Assembly (NCBI GenBank): GCA_016235085.1
Contig: JACRMA010000046.1
Location: 1-50,764 of the forward strand
Length of the DNA stretch: 50,764 nt
Source: Candidatus Zixiibacteriota bacterium
Lineage (GTDB): Bacteria; Zixibacteria; MSB-5A5; WJJR01
Direction: 5' to 3'
Made by a program: the position numbers and the translations under genes. Within the stretch, counting starts at the first letter, position 1. Each line of letters opens with the position of its first letter. The notes under the pieces were generated by a model, which worked only from the letters and a program-made list of their open reading frames with translations, did not search any database and was not told where the DNA came from. Shown here one piece after another: positions 44,129 to 50,372 of this stretch.

Positions 44129-44197
44129 CCCCTTTCAGGGGTAGCGGTCCCTGCATGAATCGTTATACAAAGTTGCGGCGTGCAGGTTTGGACCGCT
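44129..44197 (-). other. Structured element after the 46-codon gene
   Basis: AGCGGTC pairs with GACCGCT (44191-44197 with 44143-44149) and directly inside CCTGCA pairs with TGCAGG (44181-44186 with 44150-44155), together 13 bp with one 4-nt bulge and a 25-nt loop. Next to it CCCCT/AGGGG (44129-44133 with 44137-44141) makes a small hairpin. It begins five bases past the stop of the small gene; it may be a 3' end or part of a larger structured RNA. Confidence 0.55.
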
Positions 44198-44201
44198 GGT
44201 C

Positions 44202-44342
44202 CTATTTTATCAGGTGGAACTCATTCTTCAGAATCTTGTCGACCACCTTGATGAACTTCTCTGAGTTGAGGTTTTGTAAGGCATACAGATGCCAGTACGA
44301 TTTTTGCCGCCGTCTCAACCCGGATTTACGCTGCTTGGTCAT
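44202..44342 (-). CDS. 46-residue basic protein, unknown
   Basis: The product begins MTKQRKSGLRRRQKSYWHLY and ends ALQNLNSEKFIKVVDKILKN EFHLIK. The first 15 residues are strongly basic; the rest alternates as an amphipathic helix (SEKFIKVVDKIL). GGAGGG lies nine bases before the ATG. I recognise no family. It sits alone, between a structured leader (44343-44477) and a structured trailer (44129-44197), convergent with nothing and upstream of the M23 gene. It could be a real small protein, a leader peptide, or chance coding in a structured RNA; the good ribosome site and protein-like composition favour the first. Confidence 0.5.
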   Translation of the reverse strand: MTKQRKSGLRRRQKSYWHLYALQNLNSEKFIKVVDKILKNEFHLIK

Positions 44343-44477
44343 GTCCGCTCTCCCTCCGAGAACTCGCCGTCCCCGGGGTTAAGCGGGCTGCTGATCCCCT
44401 GGGGATATTATCGGCCTGCCAAATGGCAGGTTTCACCTGCTTTAGGCCATCGCAAGAGGCTTGCCGGTAGAGCGGAC
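44343..44477 (-). promoter_or_regulatory. Highly structured leader, riboswitch-like
   Basis: GTCCGCTCT (44477-44469, minus strand) pairs perfectly with AGAGCGGAC (44351-44343). That 3' arm fills exactly the nine bases between the GGAGGG ribosome site (44357-44352) and the ATG at 44342. Inside are GCAAG/CTTGC (44464-44452), GGCCT/AGGCC (44448-44413), GCAGGT/ACCTGC (44440-44426), ATCCC/GGGAT (44406-44394) and CGAG/CTCG (44366-44357). The segment GGCAGG (on the plus strand, 44425-44430) can also pair with CCTGCC (44415-44420), excluding the GCAGGT stem. I could not match it to any riboswitch class I know. Confidence 0.5.
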
Positions 44478-44681
44478 CCGAACTCTTTTTGTTAACCAAT
44501 TGGAATACTTAGGCTTAAATAATAATGGCCGACTTGGAGAAAAGCCATAGGGCACATCCCAATGGGGCGCCTCCCATTCAATAGGGAGTGCCCTCAGCAC
44601 CTGATGAGCGAGTTTAGCCTGGACGCGGCTCCAAATTCGTGACTCTGCCGAACAAGCGCTTCGTATCATGCCCGAACTTCA

Positions 44682-45197
44682 ATGACTCTTGCAGAACCTT
44701 GCATACGCCGCCTCGCTCAGAGCGATTCAATTGAAGCACTCACAGAGTTGATCCATCGCGCCTACGCGCCGTTGGGTGCGCGCGGGCTCAACTTCACCGC
44801 CGTCGATCAAAGCACTGAGGTCACGAGGGAACGAATCGGCTGGGGAACGTGCTTTGTGGCGACTTTGGGCTCCGATCTGGTTGGTACGATTGTAGTCCGC
44901 GCAACCCACACCAACTCGGTTTGCCCTGACTTCAACAAGCCAGGTGTTGCCACCGTGCATCAGTTCGCTGTCGCACCGGAGCTCCAGGGTGCAGGTATTG
45001 GATCGGCCCTACTGTCGGCGGCGGAAGCGTGGGCAAGAGAAAGTGGATTTGCAGAACTACTGCTCGATACCGCCCAGCCGGTGACGGAATTGATCGAGTA
45101 TTACAAGCGGCATGGATACAACCAGGTTACAACTGTTCAGTGGCCGGGGAAGACGTATCGGAGCGTGGTGATGGGGAAGGCGGTGAGCGGCCAATGA
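44682..45197 (+). CDS. GNAT-family N-acetyltransferase
   Basis: 171 residues of the acetyl-CoA-dependent GNAT fold. VATVHQFAVAPELQGAGIGS followed by ALLSAAEAWARESGF is motif A (R/Q-x-x-G-x-G/A, here QGAGIG) that grips acetyl-CoA. LLLDTAQPVTELIEYYKRHG is motif B with the Tyr near the thiolate. The acceptor is unknown. Its stop overlaps the ATG of the next gene (ATGA), which suggests co-expression with the four-helix protein. No clear promoter was seen upstream; the leader of the divergent small gene is close by. Confidence 0.88.
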   Translation: MTLAEPCIRRLAQSDSIEALTELIHRAYAPLGARGLNFTAVDQSTEVTRERIGWGTCFVATLGSDLVGTIVVRATHTNSVCPDFNKPGVATVHQFAVAPELQGAGIGSALLSAAEAWARESGFAELLLDTAQPVTELIEYYKRHGYNQVTTVQWPGKTYRSVVMGKAVSGQ

Positions 45198-45856
45198 CAG
45201 GCGACCCACTGATTCTGCCGCACGGCGGGTATCGGAAGCTTAAGAGCTTCCGAATTGCTCAACTCGTCTATGATTTGACCGTTCGCTTCTGTGATCAATT
45301 CATCGAGAAGCGGAGCCGGACCCGGGATCAGATGGTACAGGCGGCCCGCAGCGCGGTTCAGAATATCGCTGAGGGGAGTCAACTGTCGGGGACATCCAAG
45401 AAGATGGAATTGAAGTTGACGAATGTCGCAAGAGCCAGTCTGGAAGAACTGCGATTGGATTATGAGGATTTCCTAAGGCAACGGGGATTGCCGCAGTGGG
45501 CACCGGAGCACCCCGCGTTGAAGCGGTTCAAGGGAAAGCGGTGCTCCACATTGGAGCAGGTGCGAGTCTGGGTGGGTGAGGAGCAGCGGAAATGGATGGG
45601 ACTGACACGGACTGGCACGGACGAACACATGGGAAATTCGGAGTCTTCCGAGTCTGTGTCTGTCCGTGTTGGTCCACTTGGTCCTTTCGCTCCTGAAGTC
45701 TTCGTCGCCAATGCGGCGCTCTCGTTGTTGAATCTTTGTTGCTATCTGCTTGATCAGCAGTTGCGCGCCCAGGCTAATGCCTTTGAAAGGGACGGCGGAT
45801 TCACCGAGCGGCTCTACCGGCACAGACACAGAAACAAAGGTAAATCCGAAACGTGA
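45194..45856 (+). CDS. Four-helix-bundle protein with suffix domain, carrying an internal insert
   Basis: 220 residues. The N-terminal part resembles the S23/four-helix-bundle family: GGYRKLKSFRIAQLVYDLTV, QMVQAARSAVQNIAEGSQLS and MELKLTNVARASLEELRLDY. The C-terminal LSLLNLCCYLLDQQLRAQAN and FERDGGFTERLYRHR match the suffix domain seen in longer members. Between them, RTGTDEHMGNSESSESVSVR is encoded by a 77-nt inverted-repeat element (45599-45675), not by family sequence. The family often sits in rRNA intervening sequences or as single genes; its function is unclear. It is coupled to the GNAT gene and ends just before a hairpin repeat. Confidence 0.82.
   Translation: MTGDPLILPHGGYRKLKSFRIAQLVYDLTVRFCDQFIEKRSRTRDQMVQAARSAVQNIAEGSQLSGTSKKMELKLTNVARASLEELRLDYEDFLRQRGLPQWAPEHPALKRFKGKRCSTLEQVRVWVGEEQRKWMGLTRTGTDEHMGNSESSESVSVRVGPLGPFAPEVFVANAALSLLNLCCYLLDQQLRAQANAFERDGGFTERLYRHRHRNKGKSET
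45599..45675. repeat. Palindromic insert element inside the four-helix gene
   Basis: Two 24-base arms in inverted orientation (45599-45622 and 45652-45675, about 18 of 24 matching) surround a central hairpin TCGGA-GTCT-TCCGA (45638-45651). The left arm starts GGACTGACACGG. It is translated in frame within the host protein. A 23-base relative with one mismatch is at 35785-35807. It resembles in kind the palindromic elements that insert into protein genes in Rickettsia. Confidence 0.6.
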
Positions 45857-45915
45857 ACCGGCCATTCTCCCTTTCCGGTAGCCTATCTCCTGTTGCAGGT
45901 GTAAATTGGGTGGCC

Positions 45916-45943
45916 CCCCGGCGTGGCTCCGCCACGACCGGGG
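45916..45943. repeat. Hairpin repeat upstream of the ECF sigma operon
   Basis: CCCCGG-CGTGGC and GCCACG-A-CCGGGG form a 12-bp stem with one bulged A and loop TCC. It ends one base before the sigma-W-like -35 box, so it may also terminate the four-helix gene. Confidence 0.6.
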
Positions 45944-45944
45944 C

Positions 45945-45969
45945 GAAACATTGTGTCTGAGACATCGTA
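45945..45969 (+). promoter_or_regulatory. ECF-type (sigma-W-like) promoter before the ECF sigma gene
   Basis: GAAAC (45945-45949), 16 bases, CGTA (45966-45969), the pattern TGAAAC-N16-CGTA recognised by Bacillus sigma-W and related ECF sigma factors, lacking only the first T. The sigma gene starts 22 bases later. The spacer holds the small dyad TGTCTGAGACA. This points to autoregulation. Confidence 0.6.
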
Positions 45970-45991
45970 AACTCGAAGTGCGGGTACCCAG

Positions 45992-46561
45992 GTGGCCGAG
46001 TCGGACGAGCAGTTGATCAAACAAGCATTGGCTGGTGATCAGCGGGCGTACCGGGACCTCCTGAACCGGCACCGTCAGTCGATCTACCACGTGATCTTCA
46101 AGATCGTGCGGAATCCTGACGAGTCGGCCGACCTGGTGCAAGAGACGTTCATGAAAGCGTTTGGGTCGCTGGCGACCTACCGCTTCGAGTACCGGTTCTC
46201 GACATGGCTCTACAAAATCGCCGCCAACAACGCCATCGACTTTCTGCGCAAGAAGCGGATCGAGGCCCTGTCGCTGGACAAACCGATCCAGACGAAGGAC
46301 GGGGAGGTCGGCTTTGAGGTACCGGACTGGTCGCAGAATCCCGAAGAGAACCTGTACCGGCGGCGCCGGGAAATCACCATCCAGGACGCCATCTCGTCTC
46401 TGCCCCCGAAATACCGCGAAGTCATCGTCCTGCGCCATCAGCAGGACAAATCGTACGAAGAGATCGCCGATCAGCTTGGGCTGCCGGTGGGCACGGTCAA
46501 AGCGCGCATTTTCCGGGCCCGCGAACTGCTCAAGAAGAAGCTGAAATCGATCTGGACCTGA
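45992..46561 (+). CDS. ECF sigma factor (RpoE/SigW-like)
   Basis: 189 residues, standard for ECF sigma factors. Region 2: IKQALAGDQRAYRDLLNRHR, ADLVQETFMKAFGSLATYRF and RFSTWLYKIAANNAIDFLRK. Region 4: SLPPKYREVIVLRHQQDKSY, EIADQLGLPVGTVKARIFRA. The GTG start at 45992 is uncertain because no strong ribosome site is visible. A sigma-W-like promoter lies right upstream, suggesting it controls itself. It leads an operon with a DUF4097 protein and a bactofilin-like membrane protein, so it probably answers envelope stress. No classical anti-sigma gene is adjacent. Confidence 0.92.
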   Translation: MAESDEQLIKQALAGDQRAYRDLLNRHRQSIYHVIFKIVRNPDESADLVQETFMKAFGSLATYRFEYRFSTWLYKIAANNAIDFLRKKRIEALSLDKPIQTKDGEVGFEVPDWSQNPEENLYRRRREITIQDAISSLPPKYREVIVLRHQQDKSYEEIADQLGLPVGTVKARIFRARELLKKKLKSIWT

Positions 46562-46626
46562 GGGTCGGCCCTGCGGCTGATCCTCAACTGCCGTGGGACC
46601 AACGCGCGATTCGAGGAGGAGCCTGA

Positions 46627-47718
46627 ATGACAACCCGGGATTTTGTCGAAAGACTCGAGCGGCACTTTTTCAGCGCTGGATCGCTCATCGCGATCCTCAT
46701 CGTTGTTGCCGCGAGCACGCCGGCTTCTGCGCTGGAAGAATTCCGGCTGACAGACACCAAGACATTCGAAGTCGGATCGGCGCCGGATATCAATCTTGAG
46801 ACCGTCAGCGGTGATGTCTCCTACACGGCAACGGCCGGAACAAAAGCGACGGTGGATATCATCGTCTTGGTCCGCGCCAAGGACGAGGCGGAGGCGAAGG
46901 ACATCCGCGATCAAATGAATATCCGGGTCGAAGGCAGCGAGGGATTGCTCGAGGCGGTCGTGAAGCAGCGGCGGGATTTCAATCACTGGCTGCGGGACCT
47001 GTTCGGCAATTCACGTTCGATCAGTGTCAGTTTCCATGTCCACGGCCCCAGTGGCGCGACCGGTGAGATGTCGAGCGTTTCTGGTGAGGCACGCATCACC
47101 GGGACTTCCGGACCGATCCAGATCAATTCCGTCTCGGGTGATGTCACCGCCGAAAGAGTGTCGTCGCGAGTGCGAGCGACCGCCGTCTCCGGCGGAGCTC
47201 ACGTTTCCGATTGCCGCGGTCCTTTGCATGCCGAGACCGTATCCGGCGACGTCGAGGTCGACAATTGCGGCAGCACGCTGAAGGCCGAGACAGTTTCCGG
47301 CTCGCTGACCGCTGATGGGGTGGCGGGTGATGTCGATGCATCAACGACATCGGGAGACGTTCATCTCAAACAAGTCAAGGGGACGGTCGCCGGGAATACC
47401 ACGTCGGGACAGATCACAGTCGAAAACGAGGGCGGCAGTTTCGATCTGCATTCCGTTTCCGGCGATCTGATCGTCCGTTCGGCAAAGTCGACAGGCCGTC
47501 TGGCTTGCGAGACTGTTTCCGGCTCGGTCAAAGTTTATGTGGACGCCAAGGAAGTCAGTGATGTGCGGCTCTCCAGTAACTCGGGAGACATTCAGGTGGA
47601 TGCCGGTTTGAGGGTGCGTAAGCACTCGCGCCACGAACTCAGCGGACGTCTGGGCGACGGACCCAGCGAGCTGGAGATTTCCACAAGTTCAGGCGATATT
47701 CTGCTGGGGGAGCTATAG
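46627..47718 (+). CDS. DUF4097-family beta-helix protein
   Basis: 363 residues, ATG with GAGGAG eight bases upstream. One hydrophobic N-terminal segment (SAGSLIAILIVVAASTPASA) is a signal peptide or anchor, so the rest is outside the cytoplasm. From residue 55 the chain repeats short strands with the signature (S)VSGDV: NLETVSGDVSY, INSVSGDVTAE, ETVSGDVEVDN, TTSGDVHLKQ, HSVSGDLIVR and STSSGDILLGEL. This is the DUF4097 right-handed beta-helix, common beside ECF sigma genes. Its role may be a stress sensor or a structural surface protein. It ends in TAG and is followed by the membrane gene at 11 bases. Confidence 0.88.
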   Translation: MTTRDFVERLERHFFSAGSLIAILIVVAASTPASALEEFRLTDTKTFEVGSAPDINLETVSGDVSYTATAGTKATVDIIVLVRAKDEAEAKDIRDQMNIRVEGSEGLLEAVVKQRRDFNHWLRDLFGNSRSISVSFHVHGPSGATGEMSSVSGEARITGTSGPIQINSVSGDVTAERVSSRVRATAVSGGAHVSDCRGPLHAETVSGDVEVDNCGSTLKAETVSGSLTADGVAGDVDASTTSGDVHLKQVKGTVAGNTTSGQITVENEGGSFDLHSVSGDLIVRSAKSTGRLACETVSGSVKVYVDAKEVSDVRLSSNSGDIQVDAGLRVRKHSRHELSGRLGDGPSELEISTSSGDILLGEL

Positions 47719-47728
47719 GCGAGGCCCG

Positions 47729-49147
47729 ATGACGATCAGGGCAAGACATTGTTTGGGATTGGGCGGCAGGGCGTTTACTGACACGCCCCCACCGGCCAGT
47801 CGCCGTCATGGCTCTGCTTTCCAGTCGTGCGCTGCCACGATTGTGGCCTCACTTTTGTCGTTGTCCGCGACACTGTCGGAAGCGCAGACCCCGCCGGCAG
47901 TGCCCGGACATGTTCCGCATCCCTCTTCCGTTGTCGTCGTTGCTCCCAAGGTCGCCGGCCAATCCGACTCGATCTACGCGACAGAAATTACGGTGGATGC
48001 AAGCGGCGCCACCGTCGTCGACCGTTCGGGACGCCGGCAGCATCTGGGAACGGGCATGATCCGGATCGAGATACCGGACAACTTCCCGGACCTTAAAGGC
48101 GTGCCCGAACCCATGATTATCGGGCCGGTCGACATTCATCGCGATGATATCATCCATTTGACATCGGATGTCACTGTTGCCGAGGACGAGATTATCCGGG
48201 GGGACGTCATCTGTGTTTTCGGCGGACAAGTCGACATCAAGGGGAAAGTGACGGGGAGCGCCGTTTCGGTGTTCGGCAGCGTCAACGTCGACGGCCAGGT
48301 TGGCGAAGATGCGGTCGCTCCGTTCGGTCAGGTTCACGTCGGGTCCGCCGGTTCTGTACGCAAGAATGTCATCGCGTCGGACATCGTGAAGGAACCGGGC
48401 GGACGCATTGGTGGAACGCGACAAGAAGTATTAGTCAACATCTTCGGCCGGCCGTGGGGCGTGACCCGTCTTGTGGACCCGGCCACTACCATGACCGTAC
48501 TGGTTCTCCTGAACCTGCTATTCTGGACGTTTTTGGTTCTCCTGGCGCACGCACTGGCCGCCCGGAACGTGGTGAAGGTTAAAGACAAGATCCAGAGTTC
48601 GTTCTTCAAATCATTCTTCATGGGGATTCTCGCCCAGCTTCTGGCGATTCCGGCGATCCTCCTTTTGCTGGTGACCATCATCGGCATCCCGGTCGTGATC
48701 TTCCTGGTGCCGCTCATGATTGCGGGAGCGATCGTGCTGGCACAGGCGGCCGTGGGGCTTCTGGTTGGCGAGAAGATCGATCAAAACGTGAGCCTGGGCT
48801 TGAAGACGCCGTTGGCCCGCACGGTCATGGGGTATCTCATCCTGCAGTCGATCTCATTGGTGGCGCTTGCGGCAACCTGGGCGGCCGGGAGTGATACCGG
48901 TACCGGACTGTTGCGTCTGATCGCGATTGCGCTCTTTGCATTGGCCATCCTGATCGCCTATGTAGTCGTTACGGTGGGATCAGGTGCTGTCATCATGACG
49001 CGTTTCGGCACACGCCCCAAAGATCCCGTACCGGTTCCCGCAACCGATCAGGTCCCGCCGGATACCGATCCGCGTGTCCGTCGCGGTGCTACACCACTGC
49101 CCCAACCTGGCACTGATTCCGCCGACACCGCACCTGCGGTGGGGTGA
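47729..49147 (+). CDS. Membrane protein with bactofilin-like domain
   Basis: 472 residues. The N-terminal ~55 residues include a signal-like stretch (AATIVASLLSLSATLSEAQT). Residues 130-235 resemble a polymer-forming bactofilin-like fold (IIRGDVICVFGGQVDIKGKV, GSAVSVFGSVNVDGQVGEDA, VAPFGQVHVGSAGSVRKNVI). Then come about five membrane spans (TVLVLLNLLFWTFLVLLAHA, GILAQLLAIPAILLLLVTII, LIAIALFALAILIAYVVVTV). The C-terminus is Pro-rich and cytoplasmic or periplasmic. It is the last gene of the ECF sigma operon. It may be a repressible scaffold of the cell envelope; the true role is unknown. A possible later start would remove part of the odd N-terminus. Confidence 0.8.
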   Translation: MTIRARHCLGLGGRAFTDTPPPASRRHGSAFQSCAATIVASLLSLSATLSEAQTPPAVPGHVPHPSSVVVVAPKVAGQSDSIYATEITVDASGATVVDRSGRRQHLGTGMIRIEIPDNFPDLKGVPEPMIIGPVDIHRDDIIHLTSDVTVAEDEIIRGDVICVFGGQVDIKGKVTGSAVSVFGSVNVDGQVGEDAVAPFGQVHVGSAGSVRKNVIASDIVKEPGGRIGGTRQEVLVNIFGRPWGVTRLVDPATTMTVLVLLNLLFWTFLVLLAHALAARNVVKVKDKIQSSFFKSFFMGILAQLLAIPAILLLLVTIIGIPVVIFLVPLMIAGAIVLAQAAVGLLVGEKIDQNVSLGLKTPLARTVMGYLILQSISLVALAATWAAGSDTGTGLLRLIAIALFALAILIAYVVVTVGSGAVIMTRFGTRPKDPVPVPATDQVPPDTDPRVRRGATPLPQPGTDSADTAPAVG

Positions 49148-49172
49148 TGCCGGAAAGCGCCCTCACCCCTGA

Positions 49173-49200
49173 CCCCTCCTCCCAAAAACGGGAGAGGGGA
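49173..49200. repeat. Hairpin repeat after the bactofilin-like gene
   Basis: CCCCT-C-CTCCC and GGGAG-AGGGG form a 10-bp stem with one bulged C and loop AAAAAC. Text of this kind (CCCCTCC...GGGAGAGGGG) recurs in many genomes. It may act as the operon's 3' end. Confidence 0.5.
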
Positions 49201-49423
49201 GTCACTTGGCGCACGCGCGATGCGCTCGCTCCATGGCAGGTCGTCTTCGCTGAGTTTCTGTCGCCTCAAGACGAACAACTGGGAATACAATTCCAGCCTG
49301 CCTTGGAGAACCCCACCATCCGCTACATTGCCTTCGGCAACTCCGCTCCTGGTGGGCCACCGGTCGTATAATGTGATTGGCAATCGCCCCCCCACATCGC
49401 TGAACCGATTTTGAAGCTGCATT
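49201..49423. other. Non-coding gap between convergent genes
   Basis: A plus-strand frame reaches 49371 but lacks protein character and a ribosome site. Apart from the hairpin before it and the terminator after it, nothing was recognised. Confidence 0.35.
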
Positions 49424-49455
49424 AAAAAACCCCGTCTCACTCGCGCGAGACGGGG
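49424..49455 (-). terminator. Rho-independent terminator of the primary-type sigma gene
   Basis: CCCCGTCTC and GAGACGGGG, a perfect 9-bp stem around an 8-base loop, followed on the minus strand by six T. It lies 35 nt past the sigma stop. Confidence 0.85.
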
Positions 49456-49489
49456 CTTGATGGCCTTCTGAGTTGTTGAACTGGACCGG

Positions 49490-50263
49490 TCAGTCCAGAT
49501 AGGCGCGCAGAGATTTGCTGCGCGAGGCATGACGCAGACGGCGGATCGCCTTCTCCTTGATTTGCCGGACGCGCTCGCGGGTCAGGGAAAAGCGCACGCC
49601 GATCTCTTCGAGTGTGAGCGCCTTTTCGTGTGACAAGCCGAAATACAGATTGATTACTTCGGCTTCGCGCGGTGTGAGAGTTTCGAGTGACTTTTCGATC
49701 TCAACGCGCAGCGACTCCTTGAGCAGCGATTCATCCGGTGCAGGCTGGAGCTCGTCTTCGAGGACATCGATCAGGCTGTTGTCCTCGGACGTGGAGAACG
49801 GCGCATCCAACGACAGATGCGTATTGGAGATTTTCAGCGTATCGGACACCTCGGACTCGGAGAGTTCCAGTTCCTTGGCAATCTCCTCCGGCGACGGCTC
49901 GCGGCCATATTCCTGTTCGAGGGATGAGGCCACTTTGCCGATTTTGTGGAGCGTTCCGACCCGGTTGAGCGGGAGCCGCACGATGCGCGACTGCTCGGCC
50001 AACGCCTGCAGGATCGCCTGACGAATCCACCAGACCGCGTACGAGATGAACTTGAATCCGCGCGTTTCATCGAAACGCTTGGCGGCTTTGATCAGTCCGA
50101 TGTTGCCCTCATTGATCAAGTCGGCCAGGGACAGGCCCTGGTTCTGATACTGTTTGGCAACGGACACGACAAAGCGCAGGTTCGCCTTGGTGAGTCTCTC
50201 GAGGGCGGTTTGATCGCCCTGCTTGATCCGCTTGGCCAGGGATACTTCCTCGGCCGCAGTCAA
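49490..50263 (-). CDS. Primary-type RNA polymerase sigma factor (RpoD/SigA group), 5' end damaged
   Basis: 257 residues from a TTG at 50263. Regions 1.2-2 ([80 protein letters not shown]), 3 ([20 protein letters not shown]) and 4 ([40 protein letters not shown]) are all intact. With about 30 more residues it would have the Bacteroidetes primary sigma length. That extra part is present upstream (SRKYRDEDRSLDLYLKEIG) but is separated by an in-frame TAG and then a shift of one base before its ATG. It follows the HtrA gene by 17 nt and has its own terminator. Confidence 0.9.
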   Translation of the reverse strand: MTAAEEVSLAKRIKQGDQTALERLTKANLRFVVSVAKQYQNQGLSLADLINEGNIGLIKAAKRFDETRGFKFISYAVWWIRQAILQALAEQSRIVRLPLNRVGTLHKIGKVASSLEQEYGREPSPEEIAKELELSESEVSDTLKISNTHLSLDAPFSTSEDNSLIDVLEDELQPAPDESLLKESLRVEIEKSLETLTPREAEVINLYFGLSHEKALTLEEIGVRFSLTRERVRQIKEKAIRRLRHASRSKSLRAYLD

Positions 50264-50355
50264 AAGCGGAGTCTACCCAATCTCCTTGAGGTACAGATCT
50301 AATGACCGGTCTTCGTCCCGGTACTTGCGAGAGGTTCTTACGCTCGTACCCGCAT
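50264..50355 (-). pseudogene. Disrupted 5' end of the primary-type sigma gene
   Basis: From the ATG at 50355 (AAGGAGG just upstream) the frame reads MRVRA and then meets TAA. One base shifted, from 50341, it reads VRTSRKYRDEDRSLDLYLKE IG, the conserved start of primary sigma factors, and then TAG at 50275-50273 before [10 protein letters not shown]. Two changes, one indel and one base, would restore a full gene from 50355. They are a mutation pair, or sequencing errors. Confidence 0.55.
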
Positions 50356-50372
50356 CCTCCTTGGCTTAAGGT

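Noticed and set aside
43921..44382. Plus-strand frame across the small-gene region
   Set aside because: It opposes the M23 promoter, the small gene and the structured leader, and has no ribosome site.
44343..44477. Cyclic-di-GMP (GEMM) riboswitch
   Set aside because: GGCCTAAA is shared, but the other conserved GEMM segments (such as GGGCAAACC and ACGCAAAGCC) are missing.
45473..46633. 386-codon minus-strand frame
   Set aside because: It lies opposite the ECF sigma and four-helix genes, which have strong protein signatures; the minus frame has none.
47729..49147. Antisense frames in the bactofilin-like gene
   Set aside because: GC-rich DNA opens long false frames; the plus frame has signal, beta and membrane segments in order.
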